Shown here one piece after another: positions 38,985-48,719 of a stretch of 64,000 nt of DNA; positions within the stretch are counted from its first letter, which is position 1; the number at the start of each line of letters is the position of its first letter. Under the pieces are notes generated by a model. That model ran no database searches. It saw nothing but the letters and a program-made list of their open reading frames with translations, and was not told the origin of the DNA. The position numbers and the translations under genes are program-made. The stretch spans positions 115,118 to 179,117 of the forward strand of contig CAVPEB010000023.1 of NCBI GenBank assembly GCA_963702765.1, written 5' to 3'. Source of the stretch: DATMNR01 sp963702765 (GTDB taxonomy: Bacteria > Chloroflexota > Ktedonobacteria > Ktedonobacterales > Ktedonobacteraceae).

Positions 38985-41452
38985 CTACTCGCCATACGGT
39001 ATCCAGATATTCTTGATCTGGGTTGATTCTCTTAAGAACTCCTCACCTTCTCCCTGTATCGAATTCTAACCAGTTACGTGGATGTCCATAATTGACCCAC
39101 GTACGCTTCATATTGCCAGCATGAGGCAAGTTCAACATTCTTGCACCCCTCTGCTGGATCCGAAGTACCACATGGCATCTACGTCGTCGTGATCGGCTAG
39201 AACCTGGCTTAGCGTTTCACGATCACCTGTCACAATGTTTACTACGCCGTTCGGCAAGTCGGATGTTTCAAGCACCTGGTAGCAATCGGTTGCGCTCAAT
39301 GGTGATTGTTGCGAGGGAATTACGACAAGTGTATTGCCCATGGCAATAGCAGGAGCGACGAGCGAGATAAAGCCAAGCAAAGGATACTCGTCTGGGCAGG
39401 TTATAGCCATAACACCTATGGCCTCGGGCATGGCCAGCACTGCTCCACGAATCGGTGGACGATGTACAACACCCTCAAATTTATCGGCCCAGGCAGCATA
39501 GCTGAACAATCGCGAGATGCTCGTCTGAACTTCAGCGACAGCATCTGCATAGGGCCGACTAGTCTGCTGTACAATCCTACGAGCAAATTCATCCTCGCGG
39601 ATAGATAGGTTCTCAGCAATGTAATACAGAATTTGAGCGCGATTATGGGTCGTGCCTAACCGCCCAACCAGATGCCGCGTGAGCAGCTTCAACGGCATTG
39701 CGGATATCTTTGCGATTGCCCTCACCTACCTGCCCAATCATATGTCCCTCAGGATCATAGATATCACGACTGTAACCAGAATCAGGTCTCACCTGCTTAC
39801 CACCGATAAACATCTTTGGCGTTCTATCGATAGCGGGAAGCGCGGCTAATATGGCCACTTAGAAGATCCAAATGCAAGATTCTGGAAAGCACTTTCTGCA
39901 TCCTCATTTTGAATAGATCCTGATCCATTAGAGGATGTAGAGTCTTTGGCTATATGAAGTTCCTCAAGCTGTGTATCCTGCGTTTCCCAATTTCGGGCGC
40001 ACATATTCATACAATCCTTCTTTGCCGCCTTCACGACCAAAGCCGCTCTCGCGATAACCGCCAAAGCCGCTCGAAGCGTCGAATAAGTTGGTGCAGTTGA
40101 TCCACACACTGCCAGCTTTCAACTTGGGAGCAATGTCGAGCGCGAGATTAATGTTATCGCTCCAGACGCTGGCTGCAAGGCCATAACGTGTATTATTAGC
40201 CAGTTCAACAGCTTCTGCTGGCGTGCGGAATGTCATGGAGACAAGCACAGGACCAAAGATTTCGACCTGGGCGATGGTAGTCGCAGGTGAAACGTTCGTG
40301 AAGAGTGTTGGAGGGAAGAAGTAGCCTTCAGTAGGACAGGCCCATGATGGCTGCCACATTACCGCTCCTTCTTCGACTCCCTGGTTTACGAGGCGCTGAA
40401 TTTCTTTGAGCTGTCCAGGCGAAACGATGGCACCGATATCCACTGCTTTATCAAGTGGATTTCCGACACGTAAATGTTCCATACGCACGCGCAGTTTTTC
40501 GATCAGGCGGTTCGCAACATTCTCTTGCACGAGCAAACGAGAACCAGCACAGCATACCTGGCCCTGGTTAAACCAGATGGCATCGACGACTCCCTCAACG
40601 ACACTATCAAGATCGGCATCATCAAATACGATGAAAGGTGACTTACCACCCAGTTCTAACGAGAGTTTTTTTACCCGAACCTGCCGTAGCGCGGCGTATA
40701 CTGCGTCCAACGTCAGTGGAACCTGTGAACGCGATTTTATTGACGTCTGGATGCCGTACTAATGCTTCACCTACCTGCGATGCTTCACCTGTGAGAATGT
40801 TGACGACTCCAGGTGGTAATCCTATCTCTTGCATAATTTCAGCGAACTTGAGAGCAGTCAGGGAAGTATATCGCGCGGGTTTGAGCACGACGGTGTTGCC
40901 CATGGCAAGCGCTGGTGCTATTTTCCAGGCCAGCATCAACAGAGGGAAATTCCAGGGGATAATCTGGCCCACCACACCGACTGGTTCGTAGTCAGGAAGT
41001 TGCGATTCCATGAGTTGCGCCCAACCAGCATAATAGTAGAAATGGCGAGCTACTAGTGGAATATCTATGTCACGAGTTTCGCGGATAGGTTTACCATTAT
41101 CCAGAGACTCAAGCACGGCCAACAAGCGCGAGTGTTTCTGGATATGGCGAGCAATGGCATACATATAGCGTGCGCGCACATGGCCTGGTGTTTTGCCCCA
41201 AGTCTCAAAAGCTGTGCGTGCAGCATTTACAGCGGCATCGACGTCGGCACTATTTGCCGCGGCAACTTTCGTCAGTTGCTTTCCAGTCGCTGGATTGATG
41301 CTTTCAATATACTGGCCACTGGCAGGTTTCGTCCATTGATTATTGATAAACAGGCCGAATGGCTCATGTTCTTTTATCCAGGTTAGTCCTGGAGCAGCGG
41401 CTTCTGGCGCAGGCCCATACTCCATCGTTTCGAAGATTTCCATAACACTCAT
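38985..41452 (-). pseudogene. ALDH16-type double aldehyde dehydrogenase, about seven frameshifts
   Basis: A protein of about 820 residues can be rebuilt from several frames. The first unit is a full aldehyde dehydrogenase: IIPWNFPLLM, LELGGKSPFIVFDDADLD, NQGQVCCAGSR with the catalytic Cys, and EIFGPVL. After a linker a second, shorter ALDH unit follows (PKMFIGGKQVRPDSGYSRDIYD and ALAMPEAIGV-like sequence). It lacks the catalytic cysteine region and ends NIWIPYGE. This two-unit layout with an incomplete second copy is that of ALDH16. Frame changes occur near 40670, 39975, 39850, 39660, 39125, 39105 and 39065. It lies 15 bp after deoC, so it may oxidise the aldehyde that deoC releases. Confidence 0.78.
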
Positions 41453-41467
41453 TCTGAACCTCCCTGC

Positions 41468-42491
41468 TTACACCATTGGATTATGATGCGCCGCTGCATA
41501 GTGACCAGTGGCGAAGTACGAAAGTTGCCGTTCAATGTCTGAAAGTAAACTACTGGCTCCGATGCGGAATAGCGAATTGTTGAGCCACTCGTTGCCCAGT
41601 TCTTCTTTCATCAATATGAGCCAGTCTAAAGATTGTTTGGCAGTACGTATACCGCCTGCGGGTTTGAAGCCGACCTTGTAGCCTGGTACGATCAAGATAA
41701 TCACGAATTGCTCGCACCATCACTACCCCAACAGGCAACGTCGCGTTCACCGGCTCTTTTCCAGTAGAGGTTTTGATAAAATCAGCGCCAGCCATCATAC
41801 ATACCAGACTTGCCATATCCACATTACGAAGTGTAGCAAGCTCATGTGTAGCGAGAATTGTCTTCATATGAGCATCGCCACAAGCGCCACGGAAAGCTCG
41901 CACTTCGTCATAAAGTGCCTGCCAGTTGCCTGTTAATACATGCGCGCGTGAGATCACAATATCGATCTCGGCGGCGCCAGCCTGTACCGAAGCCTCGATT
42001 TCTGCGAGTTTCTGCTCAAATGAGATTTGTCCGGCGGGAAAGCCTGTCGAAACGGCTGCAACGGGAATACCAGAACCGCGCAACGCTTCGACGGCTACTG
42101 GAACGAGATTGTGATAGATGCAGACCGCGCCAACCTTTAAATCAAGCTCACTAGCGCCAAGCGCTTCCAATACCTCCTGACGCACGGGATGGCGCGCTTT
42201 GGCACATAGACGCAAAACGTTTCCAGGAGTATCGTCGCCCTGTAGAGTGGTGAGGTCGATACAGGTGACGGCCCGCAGTAGCCAGGCCGCTTGCCACTCC
42301 TTCTTGACTGTGCGACGCGTGGGGATGGTTGCTGCACGCCGTTCAACCGCACTGCGATTCACGCGCACCTGGCGCACCCAATCCATGTCGAGTGGCATAC
42401 CCGGGTTACGAACATTAGCGGGAGCGAGAACAGGCTCAGCGACCTGAACATCTAGGTTTTCTGGTTCGGTTCGTCGTTTGGTTGTGGTCAT
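41468..42491 (-). pseudogene. deoC: Deoxyribose-phosphate aldolase, one frameshift
   Basis: DeoC splits 2-deoxyribose-5-phosphate into glyceraldehyde-3-phosphate and acetaldehyde. The Schiff-base lysine motif ADFIKTSTGKEP is clear, as are CIDLTTLQGDDTP, VCIYHNLVPVA and the phosphate-site KPAGGIRT. The last two are in different frames because of a one-base change near 41690. The product is about 340 residues, with an N-terminal extension of about 60 residues before the TIM barrel. ATG 42491 is used, with AGAGGA about 9 nt upstream, giving MTTTKRRTEPENL. It is the first gene of a deoC-ALDH16 pair. Confidence 0.87.
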
Positions 42492-42610
42492 GAGTGTATT
42501 CCTCTGAAGATACCTAGAAACGATGGTAAGCTCCACCAGTCATTATGGTTATATGTTTATCTTCATCTATGGGAGGAGGGATTGTCAAGGAGACAAGAGC
42601 ATGATATTCA

Positions 42611-42715
42611 TTCATAACTCTACCTGTGGGCCTGCAGCCCAATAAGATAAAAAAGGAAGCGAGGGACACCCTCGCGCTCCCGGCAAAGGGCGTTGCCCTC
42701 TGCACTCCCAGTTAT
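42611..42715 (+). repeat. Dispersed modular intergenic repeat, copy 3
   Basis: CATAACTCTACC, a GGGCC-TGCA-GCCC hairpin, GCGAGGGACACCCTCGC, then GGCAAAGGGCGTTGCCCTC and TGCACTCC. It is bounded by ATAACTC and AGTTATGAG, which are inverted copies of each other. Confidence 0.6.
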
Positions 42716-42743
42716 GAGGGGATGTCAGGATAAGATCGCGCCC

Positions 42744-43844
42744 TTATTTCTGGTTCAATACATTCAGGAGCGCAAAAAAAGCAGGTTTTGGTCGATATGC
42801 AGCGTCGAAAATCAATGGTGCATCCGGATGACCCGTTGCGGTTGGAATCCAGGAATGGCGATCAGTAAAGCCCCACATGACGAATGCTGTGCATTGCTCA
42901 ACGGCCAGGCATGTACTCAGCATATCGCGATAAATCTGTGCTTCTGCAGCAAGCCTTACTTGCATAGGTCGAGGGTCGCCTTGAATTTTTACATCCATCT
43001 CTGTAATTTGTACTTCAAGGCCTAACGCAGCCAATCGTTTCATGTTAGCCAGTACATCCTGGGGAGGAGGATACCCATCAAGACTCACGTGCATCTGCAG
43101 ACCTACCCCGTTGATTGGAACGCCTCGTTTGATCATGCCTGATACCAGATTGTAGATCGCGTTCGACTTCTGACCCAGGCCCTCACCGCCATAATCATTG
43201 TAGAACAGACGCGCCCGAGGGTTGGCTTCGTGGGCCCAACGAAAAGCGAGGTCAAGAAAATCTGGGCCAATACCACGTGACCAGATTGAGTCGCGAAGCG
43301 AACCGTCATTATTGATTGCTTCATTTACGACATCCCAAATATTGACTACCCCTCGATAGTGAGAAACTTCAGCGAGAATATGAGCATGCAGTATCGACAT
43401 TAATGCGTCTCGAGTAAAGTGGTCAGTCGTTAACCAGGAGGGTAGAGCCGTATACCATACCAGGTTGTGTCCACGCACCTGCATATTATGCGCTTGAGCA
43501 AAGGCAATGAGTATGTCACCTTCAGTGAAGTCATAGTGGCCACGCTCTGGCTCTGTCGCATCAAATTTCATGGAGACTTCGGGTGTCACCATATTAAATT
43601 CAGTGGCCAGAAGGTCTCTATATTGTTGTTCTTTTTGCAAAGCACCAACACTTACGGCCGTTCCAATGTAGAAGTTATGTGCCTGGGCTAAAGAGCGCAG
43701 TGTTAGTGCAGGTGTTGGGAGTTCAGGTGTTGCCAGATCTTTTTGTATCTGTGTAGATGCCTGACCGCAGGACGTAGTGAATAGGACCAGAAGCACAAAA
43801 GAAAAGATTTTAGTATATCGCAGCGCTTTTCGCAGAAATTGCAA
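42744..43844 (-). CDS. Secreted GH10 endo-1,4-beta-xylanase lipoprotein
   Basis: This 366-residue protein has a signal peptide ending in a lipobox-like LFTTSC (about residue 26), so it should be anchored outside the membrane. The GH10 barrel shows RGHNLVWYTALPSW, the acid/base glutamate in WDVVNEAI, and the nucleophile glutamate in VQITEMDV. FVMWGFTDRHSW is the conserved final strand. GH10 enzymes cut the xylan backbone of plant cell walls, in keeping with a soil saprophyte. No other polysaccharide genes flank it. The gene is intact. Confidence 0.9.
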   Translation of the reverse strand: MQFLRKALRYTKIFSFVLLVLFTTSCGQASTQIQKDLATPELPTPALTLRSLAQAHNFYIGTAVSVGALQKEQQYRDLLATEFNMVTPEVSMKFDATEPERGHYDFTEGDILIAFAQAHNMQVRGHNLVWYTALPSWLTTDHFTRDALMSILHAHILAEVSHYRGVVNIWDVVNEAINNDGSLRDSIWSRGIGPDFLDLAFRWAHEANPRARLFYNDYGGEGLGQKSNAIYNLVSGMIKRGVPINGVGLQMHVSLDGYPPPQDVLANMKRLAALGLEVQITEMDVKIQGDPRPMQVRLAAEAQIYRDMLSTCLAVEQCTAFVMWGFTDRHSWIPTATGHPDAPLIFDAAYRPKPAFFALLNVLNQK

Positions 43845-44037
43845 CTAAAAGGTCTCCCCCACTCTTATTTTCACGAGTAAGGTAACAGATGCGTGTTGGA
43901 CTGTCAAATCACTACAAGCCATTATAGCTATGTTTATTGTGTACTAGATCAGCTCATGCTATGATGCCCACGGTTTTGTACATTGAACTTCCGAATGCAT
44001 AATCGCAGAAACTTAAAGCGTTGAAAGGGTAACTTTT

Positions 44038-44701
44038 ATGCCTAACAGTCCCTATCAAGAACAAGCTGGTTTAGAGCAACCTTATACCCGCAGATCAAGC
44101 AACCTCGTCAACACAAACTGACCCAGTTCTTTCACGTCGTAGAGTACTTTCTCAATTACCTCAACGTTACTTCAATGCATTAGTTAAACCATCAGTAGCA
44201 ACGTATACCGCGGATAAAGGGGATGCAAGTTGGAGCCTTGTCTGGATACAACTACTGGCATGGGCCATTCTGGACGCAATGCTAGGGTTACTAGTGAATT
44301 TTATTTATCCTCCTGTGACGGGTACAACTTTTTCAAGACTCTTCTCTCTGGCTACTTCCATCGGTTTGATCGGTGTAGTGCCCTTGTTGTTCTTTCTATT
44401 AATGGGCACAGTCTTCCTTCTCGCAAAAGCTTTTGGTGGTCAGGGAACATTTCTTGAGCAGTGTAATAGTTCGCTTTATATACAAGCGCCGCTGGGTATC
44501 TTCAGTAAACTGCTAGCTTTGATCCCTGTTGTAGGCAGGGTCCTCAACTCTGTCTTAAGTTTATATGGTATTGTACTCCAGGTCTTCGTAATCATGGCTG
44601 TACATCGTCTTAGTAGGGGCAAAGCGATAGCGACTATATTTATTCCGTTAGTAACAATAGGATTGCTCGTTGCTGGCATATTTATGCTCATGCGAAAATA
44701 G
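44038..44701 (+). pseudogene. Yip1-like membrane protein, one frameshift
   Basis: The frame from TYTADKGDASWSLVWIQLL to the end is a hydrophobic protein with about five membrane helices in the pattern of Yip1-domain proteins. A Pro/Gln/Ser-rich cytoplasmic N-terminus starts at ATG 44038 (MPNSPYQEQAG). A one-base change near 44095 separates the two frames; joined, the product is about 220 residues. The family is broad and its bacterial function is unknown. It is followed by a set of hairpins. Confidence 0.6.
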
Positions 44702-44729
44702 ATCTTCAGACTAGTAAGGGCACTTCAAA

Positions 44730-44840
44730 AGTTTTTGCGTGCCTAATTTCTGCGCGCCTGGGGCGCGCTAGTGAGAGTGTGGAAAGTGCGGGCACGCAAA
44801 AACTTCCCACACTCACACTAAAAAGGCTCGCAAGCGAGCC
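44730..44840 (+). repeat. Cluster of nested hairpins between the Yip1-like and CMD genes
   Basis: AGTTTTTGCGTGCC (44730-44743) pairs with GGCACGCAAAAACT near 44791. Inside and beside it are GCGCGCC-TGG-GGCGCGC (44752-44768), GTGTGG/CCACAC stems, and GGCTCGC-AA-GCGAGCC (44825-44840). Several of these could act as terminators in either direction. Confidence 0.6.
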
Positions 44841-44894
44841 AAGCATGGTGAAAACGCAACTTTTAAGTGGTCCCCTCAAATAACCTGGATTGAT

Positions 44895-44923
44895 TTGAGA
44901 GCGTATTCGTAGCATGATAGTAT
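44895..44923 (+). promoter_or_regulatory. Candidate promoter of the predicted CMD selenoprotein gene
   Basis: TTGAGA and TAGTAT are 17 bp apart, 40 bp before ATG 44964. The match is moderate. Confidence 0.35.
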
Positions 44924-44963
44924 ATACTCATCCAGGAAATACCTGTTAGAAAGAAGGCATTGA

Positions 44964-45503
44964 ATGAGGCTCAAAAAGCTTGAGCAGCTCTTAAAAGACT
45001 CATCTGCGCCGGATGTCAGTCGAGTGCTGGCTTATCGTCCCGAAATATTCGGCACTCCATTTTCAATGTGCTTAGAAGATATGATGCGCGGGTCTTCCGA
45101 TTGGAGTGTTGGCGAACGCGAGCTATTCGCAGCGTTTGTTTCACGCAAGAACCAGTGCCCCTTTTGAACGGGGAGTCACAGCGCGGTCGCGTCTGAGATT
45201 CTCGGAGATACTTTTGTCGAGTCTGTGCTGGATGATTGGCGCTCTGCACCCATCGATCAAAAATTGAAGACTACGTTGGGATTTCTGGAAAAGTTGACGC
45301 TGACTCCCGAGGGAATTGGACGAGATGATATTGCTCCAATGCGTAAGGCAGGAGTGAGTGATCGGGCTATCGAAGATGCAATTTACGTTTGCACATATTT
45401 TAATATCATTGACAGGATTGCTGATTCACTCGACTTCGAAGTCTTATCCTCGGAGACTTTCGCCCAACGCGCAGGGAACTTCTTACGAGAGGGATATTTA
45501 TAA
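44964..45503 (+). CDS. AhpD/CMD-family peroxidase-related protein, predicted selenoprotein (Cys-x-x-Sec)
   Basis: This carboxymuconolactone-decarboxylase-fold protein of 179 residues, counting Sec, would reduce peroxides through its redox pair. Residues 60-75 read SRKNQCPF-TGA-TGSHSAVA. The first cysteine (65) is present, and the position of the second, peroxidatic cysteine (68) is an in-frame TGA at 45165-45167. Relatives have CxFC followed by GSH. The frame then stays open to the natural family end, with PIDQKLKTTLGFLEKLTLTP and AGVSDRAIEDAIYVC. No frameshift is needed anywhere. A hairpin with a GGTC loop begins right after the TGA. AGAAGG lies 6 nt before ATG. The stop overlaps the end of the convergent CocE gene by 6 bp. 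CxxU AhpD-like selenoproteins are a known class. Confidence 0.8.
45173..45201 (+). promoter_or_regulatory. Candidate bacterial SECIS hairpin in the CMD gene
   Basis: CAGCGC, loop GGTC, GCG-T-CTG forms six pairs with a bulged T at 45192. Beyond one A-A mismatch, GAGTC (45173-45177) pairs with GATTC (45197-45201), one pair being a wobble. The loop starts 17 nt after the TGA. Confidence 0.6.
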
Positions 45504-47183
45504 TTTTGGAATAATCGGCAACACTACTGCCGATTGATGCTCCAAATCGTGATAAATCCTCTGTTCGGCTATAGCCATTTCCTTAGTAATGCCAAGCGGC
45601 GCACCGGTATTCAAATTCCTATCGAACTTCGGGAAAGCGCTTGAACTTATCTCCAATCCGATACGATGCCCGCTTTTGAATACCTGACAGGTGTTCCAGC
45701 AATCAATCGAGAATTTATAAATCTTCCCAGGCTCTATCAAAGTTGGCCTGTCCATTCCCTCGCGGAAACGAGCTCGCACCATACCGTCACAGAGGCGCTG
45801 AACAAAACCTGAAGGCCATATATCTACCAACTTTGCCATGAAGTCGGTATCGGGAGCAGAGGATGAGGCATACAAATCCATACGAATAGGTCCTGTCACC
45901 TCTATCTCTTCTTTGAGAGGTTCTGTCATATATACCAGGACATCATCACGTCGTTCAATAGCTGAGTAATCGTCTGGTCCTCCAATCTGTGTGGATGTGG
46001 GGTCAGTAATAAACGGTACGGGATGAGCTGGATCATATTGATACATATCGGTTGGCTCATTTTCAGGCTTGTTTATCGAAAGAATCCCATCCCCAAAGCG
46101 ACTGTTAGCGCTTCCTCGACTGTGCAGATAAAATGGGGTCCATAGTGTACGTGCCAATGGCCATTCACGTTCATCGCGCCATTCGTTGTCACCCATCACA
46201 AAAATACGCACTGGAAATTCTTCTGGAGTCGCACTTATGTTTGTGTACCCTTTTAGCCATCGATTGAACCAACGAAGCTCTTCGGCTCGCATATCAATCA
46301 ACGACTGCGGCCCAAAATCTACTTCACCCAGTTTGGATTCGCTATTGACCACGTGACCCCATGGCCCCATGAGTAGCCTTTGACTGGCACGGGCAGCGTC
46401 TTGTGCTCCACGGGATGTCATACCAATATAGTTAAGCGGGGTTCCAATTTGCTCGTCATCAAACCAACCTGAAATATGCAATACTGGCACATCAAGCTGG
46501 TCGAACTTGTTCTGGTAGCACAAGGGATCCCAGTATTCATCGAGTTGTGGATGTTCAATATTGGCTCGCCAGTTCGCATTATAACGGCCCGCTCTCACAT
46601 CCATAGTAATCAAAGGAAGATGTTCATAGACATCTTCCCAGTTTACAGCCTCCATTAACTGATTCACATGCCCACTGACGTAATGCAACCAACAGAGTGC
46701 GATCGGTGAAGGTAGCCCGGTTGGTGTTTCAATAAAGGGATCAGAAGGAGTGACACGTACCACCATTGCCTTAAGGTGTGGCGGTTTTTGAAGGGCGGCT
46801 AACCATTGGATACATCCCGGATACGAACTACCTATAGTGCCAACATTTCCATCCGACCATGGCTGGGAAGCACACCATTCGATAACGTCATAGCCATCCT
46901 TCCCCTCGTTGAGATAGGGCACAAATGTGCCTTCGGAATCACCACGACCTCGCACATCCAATGCTACAAAGACATATCCCCGTTCAGCAAAATACTTCGC
47001 TGACACCAGCATACGCTCGTTTAGCTTCATGTAGGGTGTACGAGTGAGAATTACTGGATATTTTTTCGAGATATGCAATAAATCTATCGGGCGATAGATG
47101 TCAGCCGAGAGGGTGATACCATCACGCATCGGAACGCGCTGATCGAATTCAATTTGGATTTCGCGAGTAGATGGTGTTGGCAT
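45498..47183 (-). CDS. CocE/NonD-family alpha/beta hydrolase
   Basis: This 561-residue enzyme matches the CocE/X-Pro dipeptidyl-peptidase S15 group. It starts with VPMRDGITLSADIYRP and LDVRGRGDSEG, has the nucleophile serine in IGSSYPG, and a C-terminal jelly-roll domain ending in a GHRIGLEISSSAFPKF stretch. Members cleave esters such as cocaine or act as acyl-peptide or cephalosporin-ester hydrolases; the natural substrate is unknown. AGAGGAG lies 8 nt before ATG 47183. It follows the RNase H gene by 13 bp on the same strand. The gene is intact. Confidence 0.87.
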   Translation of the reverse strand: MPTPSTREIQIEFDQRVPMRDGITLSADIYRPIDLLHISKKYPVILTRTPYMKLNERMLVSAKYFAERGYVFVALDVRGRGDSEGTFVPYLNEGKDGYDVIEWCASQPWSDGNVGTIGSSYPGCIQWLAALQKPPHLKAMVVRVTPSDPFIETPTGLPSPIALCWLHYVSGHVNQLMEAVNWEDVYEHLPLITMDVRAGRYNANWRANIEHPQLDEYWDPLCYQNKFDQLDVPVLHISGWFDDEQIGTPLNYIGMTSRGAQDAARASQRLLMGPWGHVVNSESKLGEVDFGPQSLIDMRAEELRWFNRWLKGYTNISATPEEFPVRIFVMGDNEWRDEREWPLARTLWTPFYLHSRGSANSRFGDGILSINKPENEPTDMYQYDPAHPVPFITDPTSTQIGGPDDYSAIERRDDVLVYMTEPLKEEIEVTGPIRMDLYASSSAPDTDFMAKLVDIWPSGFVQRLCDGMVRARFREGMDRPTLIEPGKIYKFSIDCWNTCQVFKSGHRIGLEISSSAFPKFDRNLNTGAPLGITKEMAIAEQRIYHDLEHQSAVVLPIIPKL

Positions 47184-47196
47184 ACGGTATCTCCTC

Positions 47197-48015
47197 TTAG
47201 ATCTGATATTTTCTCACAAGTACTTTCACCCAATTACTTTGCTTCTCAGAGGGGACGAAATTGTTCTTTAGAAGACGCTTTGCCATATCGTTAATAAATG
47301 CGCGTTCATTGGCACTCACACGAGAGCTGTCAAGCGCAATGCTATCAAAAAACGTTTTGAGCTTTTGAACTTGCTGGCGTAATTGGGTCATCTCGGTTGA
47401 AGAGAGAGTATTACGCGCTTCTGGGGACATGGATTCCTGCCATTTGCGAAAGGCTTCTTGGTCTCCATTCCAGGCGCCCAGGCCAGCCAGTTCATCGGCA
47501 CGTTCGTTCTGGTTATGTCCTGCGTGCCCACGAACCCATACAAAGGTTGGAGGGGTAGTTCGTTTTTTGAGCAATATGCGATATAAATCCCATAAGTCGG
47601 GATTAGCTTTCATCTGGTATGTGCCTTGAGCTACTTTGATGGTGTATTCACTGTCACTATAAATGGTTAAGGGTTGATCACGAGGCGCGATGCAGAGTGC
47701 CGCAAGCACAGCAGCAATTTCGGCGCGGTTATTGGTAGTATTGAGGGATGGTGGAATGTGGCCATAACTTTCGATACGTGGAGTATCTTCAAGAATGTTT
47801 TCATCTACAACATTATCGATGGACGAGAGGATCACACTCCAACCTGCTGGTCCACCAGGATTTTTGATGCATGCTCCATCGGTATAAGCGACAGTGCCTC
47901 GATCACCCAACGTTTCATGAGCTACTTCTACAGTTATATTTTGTAGTGCTTCTAGAATTGACTGCCATTCTAAAAATTCATCACCAAGGCTCACGTTACT
48001 TTTTCCTTTGTACAA
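47197..48015 (-). CDS. rnhA: Ribonuclease HI with a C-terminal extension
   Basis: RNase HI removes RNA from RNA-DNA hybrids. The four catalytic acids are seen in YTDGAC, NNRAEIAAV, IYSDSEYT and NERADELA. The RNase H domain covers about residues 40-175. About 40 residues precede it and about 95 helical residues follow it, with a coiled-coil-like stretch (TEMTQLRQQVQKLKTFF) and a basic end. The extension is not the eukaryotic-type hybrid-binding domain, which would be N-terminal. The gene lies 13 bp before the CocE gene. It is intact. Confidence 0.85.
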   Translation of the reverse strand: MYKGKSNVSLGDEFLEWQSILEALQNITVEVAHETLGDRGTVAYTDGACIKNPGGPAGWSVILSSIDNVVDENILEDTPRIESYGHIPPSLNTTNNRAEIAAVLAALCIAPRDQPLTIYSDSEYTIKVAQGTYQMKANPDLWDLYRILLKKRTTPPTFVWVRGHAGHNQNERADELAGLGAWNGDQEAFRKWQESMSPEARNTLSSTEMTQLRQQVQKLKTFFDSIALDSSRVSANERAFINDMAKRLLKNNFVPSEKQSNWVKVLVRKYQI

Positions 48016-48116
48016 AGTTGATAGTGATTATCTAGCACGGGATATATGAAGGGTAATAACACTTACTTATTGCATTTATATCACATATAACACTTATAAC
48101 ATTCATAACGACCATA

Positions 48117-48719
48117 TCAGTGGAGTGCGCCGATCGCTACAAGAGTGCCACCGATAATACTCCATAATGCTATCCACCAGACCCAAGAGCCACCGTGTCG
48201 TTTGCGGGCTTCTTGACTTGTCACGGACTTAAACCAGATGGCAGTCTCTGGCCTGCTAAGACGCCAGGCAATAAGCGGGGAAACGATGAGCAAAATACAT
48301 GCAGGAACCAGTGTCCAATAATTCCCGATTTTGATGTTGCTAAATAGTTGCACTAATAAAGCGAGTCCACCAAGGAAGCCAAGTGAGTTGCCTACAATTT
48401 GAAGAGGTCTCGTCCAGCGCCAGCCTCGTCGAATGCCTTCCCCAAAAATGCCAAACAGGGCTGCAATAACCCAGGAAGTCAGGAAGCTAATGATAATGAC
48501 AAAATTTGAGGTTGTAGAGGTCTGTGTAGACAAAACTGATGAGCCGGAGAAAACCATCAATATTGGAAGCAAGAGTAGTTCAACAGTCAGACCCCAGTCG
48601 AATGCAACAGCCATACCGATACCTTTAGGGGCAGGAAGTTGTACAGCATTGTTTGCAGTGGAATTATCCTGTAGTGTTTCTTTCAAAGCAGTTTCTCTGT
48701 CATATTCTGGTTGCAACAC
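48117..48719 (-). CDS. Hypothetical membrane protein with about five helices
   Basis: About 200 residues with hydrophobic segments such as LTVELLLLPILMVFSG, FVIIISFLTSWVIAALFGIF, SLGFLGGLALLVQLF, LVPACILLIVSPLIAW and WWIALWSIIGGTLVAIGAL. The short cytoplasmic N-terminus is polar. I do not recognise a named family. The start is uncertain: GTG 48719 or TTG 48716 lie at the edge of a large palindrome. The frame is open further upstream through the palindrome, which I think is non-coding. The gene follows transketolase on the same strand. Confidence 0.5.
   Translation of the reverse strand: MLQPEYDRETALKETLQDNSTANNAVQLPAPKGIGMAVAFDWGLTVELLLLPILMVFSGSSVLSTQTSTTSNFVIIISFLTSWVIAALFGIFGEGIRRGWRWTRPLQIVGNSLGFLGGLALLVQLFSNIKIGNYWTLVPACILLIVSPLIAWRLSRPETAIWFKSVTSQEARKRHGGSWVWWIALWSIIGGTLVAIGALH

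Noticed and set aside
3496..45503. Use of an alternative genetic code with TGA as Trp or Cys
   Set aside because: Many genes here end in TGA (for example the MFS, MerB-like and CysRS-region genes), and internal TGAs are only four in 64 kb.
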